A stretch of DNA of 64,000 nucleotides from a bacterium. GTDB taxonomy: Bacteria; Bacteroidota; Bacteroidia; Flavobacteriales_D; Sanyastnellaceae. Positions within the stretch are counted from its first letter, which is position 1; the number at the start of each line of letters is the position of its first letter. A program made the translations under genes and the position numbers. The notes beneath the pieces were generated by a model. The model did no database searches. It was not told the origin of the DNA and saw nothing but the letters and a program-made list of their open reading frames with translations. The DNA lies in NCBI GenBank assembly GCA_029979565.1, contig JAPOHG010000002.1, positions 62,001 to 126,000 of the forward strand, written 5' to 3'. This document shows positions 1-8,663 of this stretch, one piece after another.

Positions 1-1908
1 GGTGAAATCTGCGGCACAATCAATGCGCAGGTTTTCGAAAACGGTGTGGGGTCCGCAAGTTTGTACTTCACGTATGAATTCTGCGGTACGGGGACCTACA
101 GTCCCGTGACAGCTGGTGGAGGCTGCACGGATGAACTGGCATGCAATTACGACGCTGAGGCGACGGAGGATGATGGTTCATGTGTTTATGCAGATGCCTA
201 CTACGATTGCGATGGCAACTGCCTGAACGACGCGGATAGCGATGGGATTTGCGACGAATTGGAAATCGCAGGCTGCACCGATTCGTTTGCTTGCAACTAT
301 AATATGGATGCCACGGATGACGACGGCTCATGCGATTACCTATCCTGTGCCGGATGTACGGATGAGGCTGCATGCAATTATGATCCAGGCGCAATCTATG
401 AGGACGGTTCATGCGACTACAGTTGCAACGCGGGTTGCACGAATCCGCAGGCATGCAACTATGACCCCGATGTCCTTCAGGATGATGGGTCGTGTGAGTA
501 CATCTCGTGCGTTGGATGCACAGACGAAGGAGCGTGCAATTACGACCCGATTTTCACGGTGGACAACGGTTCATGCGATTACAGTTGCTTGGGTTGTACC
601 GATGAAGCGGCCTGTAATTATGACGCGGGTGCCACACAGGACGACGGTTCATGCACCTACGCTGAAACCTACTACGACTGTGATGGCAATTGCCTGATGG
701 ACATGGACGGTGACGGTGTATGCGATGAGTTGGAGGTGCCTGGATGCATGGATGAGGCAGCTTGCAACTACGACATGAACGCTACGAACGAAGACGGCTC
801 TTGTGAGTTCCCCGCACTGTATTATGATTGCGATGGCAATTGCCTGATGGATATGGACGGCGATGGCGTCTGCGATGAATTGGAAATTGAGGGTTGCACG
901 GATGCTGTGGCATGCAACTACGATGCCGCTGCGACCGATGACGATGGCATGTGCGAGTATGCGGATCAATATTATGACTGCGACGGTACCTGCCTCAACG
1001 ATGCCGACGGTGACGGCGTGTGTGATGAACTGGAGATTGCCGGTTGCACCGATGAAATGGCCTGCAACTACGACGCCACAGCTACAGACGACGACGGCAT
1101 GTGCGAGTACGCCGAGGAGTATTACAATTGTGACGGCACCTGCCTGAACGATACCGACGGGGATGGCGTATGCGATGAACTGGAGATTGCCGGTTGCACC
1201 GATGAAACGGCGTGTAACTATGACGCCGCTGCGACCGACGACGACGGCATGTGCGAGTACGCCGAGGAGTACTACGATTGCGACGGAAACTGCCTCAATG
1301 ATGCCGACGGCGATGGCATTTGCGATGAATTCGAGATAGCCGGTTGTACCGATCCTGAAGCGCAGAACTACAACGAAGAGGCCACGGATGACGACGGCAG
1401 CTGCTACTACTGCGATATTGCTATAGGTGCAGACGCGACGAATGAGACGGAAGGAGACGGCTCAGGCACGATCAGCGTGGACGTATCTGGGGGTACAGCA
1501 CCTTATGAATTCGCTTGGACGGGTCCAGATGCGTTTGCAAGCACCGATGAGGATTTGACGGGACTTTCTGCAGGCACCTATGTCTTGACCGTTACCGATG
1601 CCAATGGCTGCACGGAAACCGTTGAAGTAACGGTTGACAATGTCACCGGAATCACGGAGTTGTATGCTGTTGAGTTCGATGTTTACCCGAATCCGACGAA
1701 CGGAGCGTTCTGGATCAACGGCGCGGGCTTGAATGGCAAGACGGTGGTCGAACTGCTCGACGCCTCAGGTCGATTGATCAATCGTTTTGAGTGCACCATA
1801 AATGGCCAACCCGTTCAGTTCGAATTGAGCGGTGTAGAAACCGGCTTCTACCATGTGGTACTGCGGAATGGCCAGCAGCAGGGCGCCAAGCGCTTGCTGA
1901 TCCACTGA
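1..1908 (+). CDS. T9SS-sorted repeat protein, 3' part
   Basis: The frame is open from base 1, so the N-terminus lies outside the window; the GTG at 46 is probably internal. Eleven units of the form GCTDxxACNYDxxATxDDGSCxY fill codons 41-470. In six of them a DCDGNCLNDADGDGVCDELE segment follows, an acidic calcium-loop-like spacer. Next comes one SprB-type repeat (GTISVDVSGGTAPYEFAW...LTVTDANGCTETV) and a type A T9SS sorting domain starting at VYPNPTNG (about codon 561) and ending in KRLLIH. Such proteins are carried across the outer membrane by the type IX system and anchored or released. The paired cysteines and Asp/Asn loops suggest a stiff, calcium-stabilised stalk. The catalytic or adhesive part, if any, must be upstream. 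A strong hairpin terminator follows. Confidence 0.85.
   Translation, partial: GEICGTINAQVFENGVGSASLYFTYEFCGTGTYSPVTAGGGCTDELACNYDAEATEDDGSCVYADAYYDCDGNCLNDADSDGICDELEIAGCTDSFACNYNMDATDDDGSCDYLSCAGCTDEAACNYDPGAIYEDGSCDYSCNAGCTNPQACNYDPDVLQDDGSCEYISCVGCTDEGACNYDPIFTVDNGSCDYSCLGCTDEAACNYDAGATQDDGSCTYAETYYDCDGNCLMDMDGDGVCDELEVPGCMDEAACNYDMNATNEDGSCEFPALYYDCDGNCLMDMDGDGVCDELEIEGCTDAVACNYDAAATDDDGMCEYADQYYDCDGTCLNDADGDGVCDELEIAGCTDEMACNYDATATDDDGMCEYAEEYYNCDGTCLNDTDGDGVCDELEIAGCTDETACNYDAAATDDDGMCEYAEEYYDCDGNCLNDADGDGICDEFEIAGCTDPEAQNYNEEATDDDGSCYYCDIAIGADATNETEGDGSGTISVDVSGGTAPYEFAWTGPDAFASTDEDLTGLSAGTYVLTVTDANGCTETVEVTVDNVTGITELYAVEFDVYPNPTNGAFWINGAGLNGKTVVELLDASGRLINRFECTINGQPVQFELSGVETGFYHVVLRNGQQQGAKRLLIH
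121..1410 (+). repeat. Tandem cysteine-rich repeats, late units exactly 150 bp
   Basis: Eleven in-frame repeats coding for GCTD...ACNYD...DDGSC units. Units alone are about 26-27 codons; units with the DCDG...DELEIA spacer are 50 codons. The units beginning at 892, 1042 and 1192 are spaced exactly 150 bases apart and are nearly identical in protein and DNA, while the early units are more diverged. This suggests recent duplication towards the 3' end. Confidence 0.85.
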
Positions 1909-1930
1909 GCATTCCAACTGGACTTCAATC

Positions 1931-1961
1931 AAAAAGGGCGCCTCTCAAGGGCGCCCTTTTT
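1931..1961. terminator. Bidirectional intrinsic terminator
   Basis: A perfect 12-bp stem (AAAAAGGGCGCC paired with GGCGCCCTTTTT) with a 7-base loop lies between the convergent T9SS gene and the crotonase gene. The A-run on one side and T-run on the other let it act in both directions. Confidence 0.9.
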
Positions 1962-1981
1962 CATGTCAATTGGCGATGGGG

Positions 1982-2755
1982 TTACTTTCCCTTGAAGCGA
2001 TTGATTGCTTCACGCGTGAAATCGCTGAGCACCAAACGGCCTGAAATCGCCGCACGCTCGGGCAAGAGGGATTCCCAATGGTCTGTACCCGCCCAAAAAA
2101 CTTGTTTTAATTCTGCCATGGCTTCCGGGTTGGACGCAGCCAACCGCAGAGTCAATGCATCAATGGCAGCATCCATGGAAACCGCATCATCGAATACCTG
2201 TGCATAGAGTCCTTGTTCTTGCGCCCATTGGGCGTCATACCAGGTTGCTGCGTCAATGGCTAGAGCCGTGAAAGCCGCGGTGCCCATTTTGCGTTCTACA
2301 GCAGGCCCCACAACAAAGGGACCGATACCGATAGCGAGTTCGGAGAGCTTGACACCGGCATAAGAGGTGGCCATTGCATAATCAGCTGCTGCCGCGATAC
2401 CGACACCACCGCCAACGGCTTTGCCTTGCACGCGGCAAATGATGAATTTGGAGCTGCGTCGCATGGCCAAGATGACCCTGCTGAATCCGCTGAAAAATTC
2501 GAGGCCTTCGTCTTCGTTGTGGATGGCGATTAATTCATCGAAGCTCGCTCCCGCGCAAAACGCACGGTCTCCCCAAGTTTTGAGGACGATGACCTTGCAG
2601 TCTGCATTGCTCGACGCTTCGTCAATGGTGCGGGCCAGGACATTGAGCACGGCACCCGGCAGTGAATTGCTCGCGGGGTGGCCAAACGCAACGGTGCCGA
2701 CACCTTTTTCATCAATGGTCAGTTCGACACCGCCGCCTTTCAAATCGGCGCTCAT
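1982..2755 (-). CDS. Enoyl-CoA hydratase/isomerase family protein
   Basis: A crotonase-fold protein of 257 residues, the usual length. The oxyanion-hole segments are visible as AFCAGASFDEL (about 66-76) and GKAVGGGVGIAAAADY (about 111-126). The second catalytic glutamate of true hydratases is kept in KLSEL (E139). The first, normally in a GGGCE motif, is replaced by glycine (GGGVG), so the protein may be an isomerase, hydrolase or a divergent hydratase such as a methylglutaconyl-CoA hydratase relative. The start is one base after the citrate synthase stop, so the two genes are almost certainly co-transcribed and perhaps translationally coupled. The substrate is unknown. Confidence 0.85.
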   Translation of the reverse strand: MSADLKGGGVELTIDEKGVGTVAFGHPASNSLPGAVLNVLARTIDEASSNADCKVIVLKTWGDRAFCAGASFDELIAIHNEDEGLEFFSGFSRVILAMRRSSKFIICRVQGKAVGGGVGIAAAADYAMATSYAGVKLSELAIGIGPFVVGPAVERKMGTAAFTALAIDAATWYDAQWAQEQGLYAQVFDDAVSMDAAIDALTLRLAASNPEAMAELKQVFWAGTDHWESLLPERAAISGRLVLSDFTREAINRFKGK

Positions 2756-2756
2756 C

Positions 2757-4046
2757 TTACTTGCGATCAGTCAACGGCACGAAGCTGCGTGCTTTCGAGC
2801 CGGTGAATACCTGACGGGGACGGCCAATCGGCTCCCGGTTTTCAACCATCTCTTTCCACTGGGCAATCCAACCGGGCAAGCGGCCCAGTGCGAACATCAC
2901 CGTGAACATGTCCGTTGGTATGTTCAAGGCGCGGTAGATGATGCCCGAGTAGAAGTCAACGTTCGGGTACAGACCGCGCTGGACGAAGTATTCGTCATTC
3001 AAGGCAACTTGTTCCAATTGCTTCGCAATATCAAGAACAGGATCGTCAATGCCGAGCTTTCCCAGGACTTCATCCGCTGCTTTCTTGATGATGCGTGCCC
3101 GAGGATCGAAATTCTTGTAGACCCGGTGTCCGAAGCCCATGAGGCGGAACGAGTCGTTTTTGTCTTTGGCTTTATTGACCCATTTCTGTAAATCTCCACC
3201 GTCTTCACGAATGGCTTCGAGCATTTCGATGACCGCTTGGTTCGCCCCGCCGTGAAGCGGTCCCCACAGCGCAGCAATTCCCGCTGAAACACTGCTGTAC
3301 AGATTGGCTTGCGATGAGCCAACGACGCGAACCGTCGAGGTGGAGCAATTCTGCTCGTGATCGGCGTGCAAGATCAGAAGCTTGTTCATCGCGCTTTCGA
3401 CGATGGGGTCCACGGTGTATTCTTCCGATGGAAGCGCAAACATCATCTGCAAGAAGTTTCCGCAGTAGCTGAGCTTGTTCGACGGGTACACCGTGGGGTG
3501 GCCCATGTTGTGCTTGTACGCTTGAGCCGCAAGGGTAGGCAACTTGGCAATCAATCGATGGATTGTCAATTCGATGTCAACCACAGAGCGATTGGGGTTC
3601 TGCGATTCGGGGTAGAATGTACTCAAACTCGAAATCATGGAGCTGAGCATGCCCATGGGATGTGCCCCCGGAGGAAATGCTTCAAAGAAGCGCTTCATGT
3701 TTTCGTGCACCAAGGTGTGGTGGGTAATGCCTTCTTGGAAGTAGCTGAGCTGTTCTTTGTTGGGGAGCTCTCCGTAGATGAGCAGGTACGCAACCTCAAT
3801 GAAGGATGCATTTTCGGCCAATTCCTCAATGGAATAACCTCGGTAGCGCAGGATTCCATTTTCCCCATCGAGGTAGGTAATCGCACTCTGCGTAGATCCG
3901 GTGTTCTTGAACCCATAATCCAGGGTTATGTACCCTGTTTGCGCGCGCAACTTGGAGATATCGATGGCCTTTTCCTGTTCGGAACCTTCAATGATCGGGA
4001 ACTCATAGGATTCCCCATTCAGAATAAGTTGTGCTGTCTCACTCAT
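2757..4046 (-). CDS. gltA: Citrate synthase (type II)
   Basis: Condenses acetyl-CoA and oxaloacetate to citrate at the entry of the TCA cycle in the cytoplasm. At 429 residues it matches the hexameric type II enzymes of Gram-negative bacteria. The catalytic triad is clear: His265 in WGPLHGG, His307 in GFGHRVYKNFDPRA and Asp364 in NVDFYSG. The N-terminal beta-rich segment with YRGYSIEELAE is also present. The ATG at 4046 is preceded by an intergenic stretch holding a TATATTTG promoter element on the minus strand. It is the first gene of a two-gene unit with the crotonase-family gene. Confidence 0.97.
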   Translation of the reverse strand: MSETAQLILNGESYEFPIIEGSEQEKAIDISKLRAQTGYITLDYGFKNTGSTQSAITYLDGENGILRYRGYSIEELAENASFIEVAYLLIYGELPNKEQLSYFQEGITHHTLVHENMKRFFEAFPPGAHPMGMLSSMISSLSTFYPESQNPNRSVVDIELTIHRLIAKLPTLAAQAYKHNMGHPTVYPSNKLSYCGNFLQMMFALPSEEYTVDPIVESAMNKLLILHADHEQNCSTSTVRVVGSSQANLYSSVSAGIAALWGPLHGGANQAVIEMLEAIREDGGDLQKWVNKAKDKNDSFRLMGFGHRVYKNFDPRARIIKKAADEVLGKLGIDDPVLDIAKQLEQVALNDEYFVQRGLYPNVDFYSGIIYRALNIPTDMFTVMFALGRLPGWIAQWKEMVENREPIGRPRQVFTGSKARSFVPLTDRK

Positions 4047-4112
4047 TTTGTGACACGATTTGGGTTAAAAATCTTGCGGTAGGTTGCCCCGTGTAGGCCC
4101 TGCTTTCGGCTG

Positions 4113-4120
4113 CAAATATA
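4113..4120 (-). promoter_or_regulatory. Candidate -7 promoter element for gltA
   Basis: On the minus strand the sequence TATATTTG is an exact match to the Bacteroidota -7 consensus TAnnTTTG, 66 bases before the gltA ATG. No convincing TTTG -33 element was found at the usual spacing. The rest of the 138-base gap 4047-4184 shows nothing else recognisable. Confidence 0.5.
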
Positions 4121-4184
4121 GGCCACAGCAAATGGTTCTGCACGGCGGATAATTGCCTTGCATTCTGCGATTTCAGCAAGCGAA

Positions 4185-4745
4185 TTACTGGAAATTCGGC
4201 TTGAACGAATCGCGGAATTTTTCCCATTGTTCTTGTTGTACACCGCTGGTGTATTCTTCGGCGAAAAATTTCAGGTACAATTCCAACTGTTGTGGCGTCT
4301 TGTAACCGGCAATGGGCGTAATGACCGTTGCGTTTTCGTCAAAATATACCAAGGTGGGGTAGGCATTGACACCCAAAGCACGCGAGAGTTGGTGGGTGCT
4401 GTTTCGGCCGCGGGCATTGGCACTCCATCCGGGATTCTCAAAGGTGCGGTCTTGGTAGGTGACCGGCCCGGGAGATTCGGCGTCGAATTTGACGGCATAA
4501 TAATTCGAATTGATGTACGAGATGACATCGGAATTGGTAAACGTGTTCCGCATCATCATTTTGCACGGTCCACACCATTGGGTGTATACGTCCATCATGA
4601 TTTTGCGGGGCTCATCTTGCTGCGCTTCAACAGCTTCCTCTAATGACATCCAATTGATGGATGTTTGTTGAGCCAATGCCGACCAAGGCACGAAAACAAG
4701 TGCAATCAACAGGTAAAGGGCAGAATGTGCAAGTCGGACAGTCAT
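4185..4745 (-). CDS. Periplasmic thioredoxin-like protein
   Basis: Thioredoxin-fold protein of 186 residues from the ATG at 4745. The track's longer version begins with TTG and would bury the signal peptide. A signal peptide (VRLAHSALYLLIALVF...SALAQQ) precedes a thioredoxin domain with the redox motif WCGPCK at about 57-62 and the cis-proline region YPTLVYF. The DVYTQWCGPCKMM arrangement resembles the DUF255/thioredoxin-7-like oxidoreductases common in Bacteroidota. It probably reduces or isomerises disulphides in the periplasm. It stands alone between gltA and the terminator of the symporter gene; its partner is unknown. Confidence 0.85.
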   Translation of the reverse strand: MTVRLAHSALYLLIALVFVPWSALAQQTSINWMSLEEAVEAQQDEPRKIMMDVYTQWCGPCKMMMRNTFTNSDVISYINSNYYAVKFDAESPGPVTYQDRTFENPGWSANARGRNSTHQLSRALGVNAYPTLVYFDENATVITPIAGYKTPQQLELYLKFFAEEYTSGVQQEQWEKFRDSFKPNFQ

Positions 4746-4777
4746 CGATAAAACCAATTTCCTGCAATATCGCAAAA

Positions 4778-4801
4778 GAAAAGCGCCTGAGGGCGCTTTT
4801 C
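4778..4801 (-). terminator. Intrinsic terminator of the POT symporter gene
   Basis: A 10-bp stem (GAAAAGCGCC with GGCGCTTTTC) and a TGAG loop, followed on the minus strand by TTTTGCG. It lies 47 bases after the symporter stop and immediately before the thioredoxin-like gene, separating the two transcripts. Confidence 0.8.
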
Positions 4802-4847
4802 GAAAAGGTTGTGAAGTCGGAACGAACTTCGTGTGCAGATAGTGCGT

Positions 4848-6341
4848 CTATCGAACACCGTGCATGAGTTTGTTCAGAGGTTTGTTGCACACCGCAATGA
4901 GCACAGCAAATGCAACCAAGACCAAGCCGATGGTGGAGAAAATATCGGTGTATTGAGCCAAGCCTTCTTGAGGCGTAAGCGATTCGCCGTCACCGCCGTG
5001 ACCACCGGTGAAAGAGGCAATGATTCCGCCGAGATAATTGGCCATCGCGAAGCTTAAGAACCATGCGCCCATGGCGGTTCCTGCCATGCTTTTGGGGGAC
5101 AATTTGGTCACCATGGAGAGTCCAATGGGCGAAAGGAACAATTCACCAGTGGTATGCAGCATGTACAAGAACACCAAGGTCAAAAGCGGCACCATGGCCT
5201 GCTCGTCAGCAAATTGCAAACCGACCAAGGTGACCAAGAATCCGGCTCCCAATTGCAAGATGCCCAGTGCAAATTTCATGGGGATGCTTGGGTTTTTGCC
5301 GATCTGGTCGAGCTTCACCCACATCACCGAGAAAATGGAACCGAAGATGATGATAAAGGCCGGATTGAAGAATTGAGTCATCGATGCCGGCATGGTCCAA
5401 CCGAGGATTTCCCGGCTTACATTTCGGTCTGCGAAGAGCGTCAGTGAAGTTCCTGCCTGCTCGAAGCACGCCCAGAACACCGTGTTGATAATCATAAAGA
5501 TGATGAGCGCAATCATGCGGTCCCGCCACATGGAGCCTTCTTTGATTCCAGCTTGCACCAGAGAAAATGCGATGTATACGAAGAGCCCCGTGAGCAGGTA
5601 GGTCATCCATTGATTCTGGCTGATGAGGAAGTAACAGAGTGGAATCAAGGCGAGGGAACCTATGGAGATCGCCTGGTACATCTTCAAAGGACCGACCGTC
5701 TTCATGCCGTCTTCAGTGATGTCCAATCCTTCGGCGGCACTGTAATTGTCTCGGCCCGACCAAAAAATGGCCAATCCGAGCAACATGCCGATTCCAGCGA
5801 GTCCAAATCCGTATTCAAATCCGTACGTTTCGCCAACAAACGCTACGATGGTCGTAGCCATCAAAGCCCCGATGTTGATGCCGATATAGAAGATGGTAAA
5901 GCCCGAATCTCGTCGTGGATCGCCATCCTCGTACAACTTGCCTACAATGGTGGAGATGTTGGCCTTGAAATAGCCATTCCCAACAATCAATGCCCCCATA
6001 CCCATGAGCATGAACGCTTCATTGCTGCCGAATACTTCCGTGGCACCGAGGATCAGGAATTCACCGATGGCCATGAGGACGGCACCGAGGATGATGGCAT
6101 ACCGGTATCCGAGGTATTTGTCTGCCATTCGACCTCCCAAAACAGGTGCGGCGTATATAAGTGCCGTGTAAGCGCCGTAAATCAAGCTCGCTTCTGAGTC
6201 GCCTTTGAGGAGGGATTTGACCAAGAACAAGGTCAACAGAACGCGCATGCCGTAGTAGCAGAAGCGCTCCCACATTTCAGAGAAGAAAAGGGTATATAAC
6301 CCTTTGGGGTGGCCCGAAGGCACGGTGGTTGTATCAGTCAT
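4848..6341 (-). CDS. Proton-dependent oligopeptide transporter (POT/PTR2 family)
   Basis: Major-facilitator symporter that imports di- and tripeptides with protons across the inner membrane. The family signature ExxERF is present as EMWERFCYYGMR (about 22-33), and the PTR2 motif FYIGINIGALMATT follows in the fifth helix region. The 497 residues contain about 12-14 hydrophobic segments, as expected. The start lies 30 bases after the stop of the DPP-IV-like peptidase gene on the same strand, so the pair probably forms an operon that first cuts dipeptides from peptides outside the cytoplasm and then imports them. An intrinsic terminator follows. Confidence 0.93.
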   Translation of the reverse strand: MTDTTTVPSGHPKGLYTLFFSEMWERFCYYGMRVLLTLFLVKSLLKGDSEASLIYGAYTALIYAAPVLGGRMADKYLGYRYAIILGAVLMAIGEFLILGATEVFGSNEAFMLMGMGALIVGNGYFKANISTIVGKLYEDGDPRRDSGFTIFYIGINIGALMATTIVAFVGETYGFEYGFGLAGIGMLLGLAIFWSGRDNYSAAEGLDITEDGMKTVGPLKMYQAISIGSLALIPLCYFLISQNQWMTYLLTGLFVYIAFSLVQAGIKEGSMWRDRMIALIIFMIINTVFWACFEQAGTSLTLFADRNVSREILGWTMPASMTQFFNPAFIIIFGSIFSVMWVKLDQIGKNPSIPMKFALGILQLGAGFLVTLVGLQFADEQAMVPLLTLVFLYMLHTTGELFLSPIGLSMVTKLSPKSMAGTAMGAWFLSFAMANYLGGIIASFTGGHGGDGESLTPQEGLAQYTDIFSTIGLVLVAFAVLIAVCNKPLNKLMHGVR

Positions 6342-6371
6342 GGGTTAGAATTTTCCGGTGAATCTAAGGCA

Positions 6372-8585
6372 TTAGAGGTTTTCGCGCACAAAGTCAAGCA
6401 TCATGTTGAACAAATGAAGCCGTGTATTTCCGCCGTAAATGCCGTGATTGCGGTTGGGATAGGCAAAGAAGTCGAAGTCCTTGCCGGCGGCTACGAGCGC
6501 GTCGACCATTTCCATTGAATTTTGGAAGTGTACGTTGTCGTCGGCGGATCCGTGCACGAGGAGCAAGGCGCCTTCGAGTTTATCTGCGTGGTTGACCGGG
6601 CTGTTGTCGTCGTAGCCGCTCTCGTTTTCGGCTGGCGTCTGCATAAACCGTTCAGTGTAAATGGTGTCGTAGTAGCGCCAATTCGTGACCGGTGCAACCG
6701 AAATCCCAGCGGTGTAGACATCCGCTCCTTTGGTCATGCACAAGAGCGTCATGAATCCGCCGTACGACCAGCCTTGAATTCCAATACGTTCTGCATCTAC
6801 GTAAGATTGCGCTCCCAGGTATTCTCCGAAATCGATGAAGTCCTCCGTTTCCAGTTTACCCAACTCCTTGTACGTGCTGTGTTCAAAGGCTCTCCCGCGC
6901 TTGGGGGTGCCACGTGGATCAACGCTTGCAACAATGTACCCTTGCTGAGCAAGGAGCTGGTGCCAGTAAAAGTTGGCGCCGCCCCAACTGTCCGTCACCG
7001 TATTCACACCAGGTCCGCCGTAAATGGCCACATATACAGGATAAGATTGGCCCGGATCGAATCCGGGTGGCTTGATCATCCAAGCATTCAGGTCAACGCC
7101 TGCGTCGTTTGTGAAGGTGAAAAACTCTTTGGGTTGAAGGTTGTATTTTGCTAGGGTGGTCTTCAGGTCAGCGTTGTCCTTCAACGCGCGTACGATGCGA
7201 CCGTTTCGGTCCTTCAACGTGTACACCGGAGGGGTGTTGGCCGTGTGGTGCGTGTGGATGTAGTAGTCGAACGAATTGGAATAGGCTGCACGGTGGGTTC
7301 CGGATTCTTCGTGCAGAATCGACATGTTGCCCTTCAAATTGACCCGAGCCAGGTGGGTCTGCGTGGCGCCGAGTTTGGAACAGGTGAAATAGACTTGCTT
7401 GCGCTTCTCATCATAACCTTGGACCGATAGCACGTCCCATTCGCCTGAAGTGAGTTGCACGCGCTCGACATCGCGGTCCAGGAAAAATTGGTAGAGGTGG
7501 TTGAATCCATCCCGTTTGCTCGTCATGATGAACGATTGACCGTCGGGAAGAAATGCAATGTCATCTGTGATATCAATGTAGGTGCGGGCTTGTTCTGACC
7601 AGATTTTCCGTGTAATCAATTGCTCGACACCGCGCGTGCAGCTGCTCATTTGGATGTTCAAAATGCTCTGGTGCCGATTCATCGTGAATACCAGCAATTG
7701 TTCGCTCGAAGCACCCCACTTCACACGGGGGATGTACTCGGTTTTGGGGTGCTTCACGGTTCCGGTTTTCTTCCGCTCGATATCGTACACCTTCACTTCG
7801 ACCAGTGCATTGTCTTCCCCGGCTTTTGGGTATTTGAATTCATACGGTTCGGGATACAGCCCCCCATACATGGGCATGCCGAACTCCCGGACTTCGCTTT
7901 CGTTGAATCGCATGAAGGCCAGGTAGCGGCCATCGGGTGACCAAAACATGCCGTTGTCGTCCCCGAATTCTTCTTCATAGACCCAATCGGTCGCACCGTT
8001 GATGATGGCGTTCACCGCTCCATCGAAGGTCACTTGGGTTTCTTCCATGGTTGCCAGCTCGACAACAAATACATTGTTATCGCGCATGAAGGCTACGTGG
8101 GCTGCATTCGGGGAGAAGGCCGCCAAGCGTTGCCCACCCAAATCGAAATTTGTCAGGGGTGTGCAAGTCCTCGACTCCGTGTTGTAGACGTGAAAATTGG
8201 CTGAAAATGAATGCCGATAAATGGACGCTACGTCGGTCGTCAGCAAAACGTTCCGTTCGTCCCCGGAAAACGAATAGCCGCTGAATCCCCGGTCAGCTGT
8301 TCCAAAGGCGCGAAGGCTTGTGGCAATGGTATCCACCGCTTCGCCGGTTCGGTAGGCGTACTTAACGATGGCACTTCCAGCGTCTGTCCGCTCTAGGCTC
8401 GTGTAATGCTTTCCATCGTTCATGGAACGGATGCCGCCTACACGCTCTTCCCGGAACTCTCCACTGTACCAAATGAGCTCGTTGCTCAATAACTCAAAGG
8501 GAAAATCCTGAGCACTCAGTGGGGCGGCTGCAAAGAGCATCAGGTAGCATCCCAATGCCCAACCGCGGCGAAAAATGTGTTGCAT
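6372..8585 (-). CDS. Dipeptidyl peptidase IV-like S9 peptidase
   Basis: Secreted prolyl dipeptidyl peptidase of the S9B family, 737 residues from the ATG at 8585; the track's GTG start at 8657 places 24 extra residues before the signal peptide. Signal peptide (RRGWALGCYLMLFAAAPLSAQ), then a beta-propeller domain with the double-Glu N-terminus-binding motif WVYEEEF, then an alpha/beta-hydrolase domain. The catalytic residues are Ser in GWSYGG (about 607), Asp in HGSADDN (about 682) and His in NRNHGIYGG (about 714). It releases X-Pro or X-Ala dipeptides in the periplasm, which the adjacent POT symporter can import. Confidence 0.93.
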   Translation of the reverse strand: MQHIFRRGWALGCYLMLFAAAPLSAQDFPFELLSNELIWYSGEFREERVGGIRSMNDGKHYTSLERTDAGSAIVKYAYRTGEAVDTIATSLRAFGTADRGFSGYSFSGDERNVLLTTDVASIYRHSFSANFHVYNTESRTCTPLTNFDLGGQRLAAFSPNAAHVAFMRDNNVFVVELATMEETQVTFDGAVNAIINGATDWVYEEEFGDDNGMFWSPDGRYLAFMRFNESEVREFGMPMYGGLYPEPYEFKYPKAGEDNALVEVKVYDIERKKTGTVKHPKTEYIPRVKWGASSEQLLVFTMNRHQSILNIQMSSCTRGVEQLITRKIWSEQARTYIDITDDIAFLPDGQSFIMTSKRDGFNHLYQFFLDRDVERVQLTSGEWDVLSVQGYDEKRKQVYFTCSKLGATQTHLARVNLKGNMSILHEESGTHRAAYSNSFDYYIHTHHTANTPPVYTLKDRNGRIVRALKDNADLKTTLAKYNLQPKEFFTFTNDAGVDLNAWMIKPPGFDPGQSYPVYVAIYGGPGVNTVTDSWGGANFYWHQLLAQQGYIVASVDPRGTPKRGRAFEHSTYKELGKLETEDFIDFGEYLGAQSYVDAERIGIQGWSYGGFMTLLCMTKGADVYTAGISVAPVTNWRYYDTIYTERFMQTPAENESGYDDNSPVNHADKLEGALLLVHGSADDNVHFQNSMEMVDALVAAGKDFDFFAYPNRNHGIYGGNTRLHLFNMMLDFVRENL

Positions 8586-8663
8586 GTCTTTTTGGTGATT
8601 TCTTGTTGCGTTGAGCAAGATAAGAAGTCCACCTCGCCGCAGGATTATTGAGCCCACAGAGTT

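Noticed and set aside
121-1410. CRISPR-like periodicity in the first gene
   Set aside because: The repeats are in-frame coding repeats with conserved cysteines, no unique spacers of uniform length and no cas genes.
2009-2020. TTCACGCGTGAA palindrome as a parS site
   Set aside because: It resembles parS only partly (an extra CG in the centre), lies in a crotonase gene and is 28 kb from parAB.
3357-4082. 241-residue frame on the plus strand opposite gltA
   Set aside because: It is antisense to a full-length citrate synthase with intact catalytic residues; no recognisable motif of its own.
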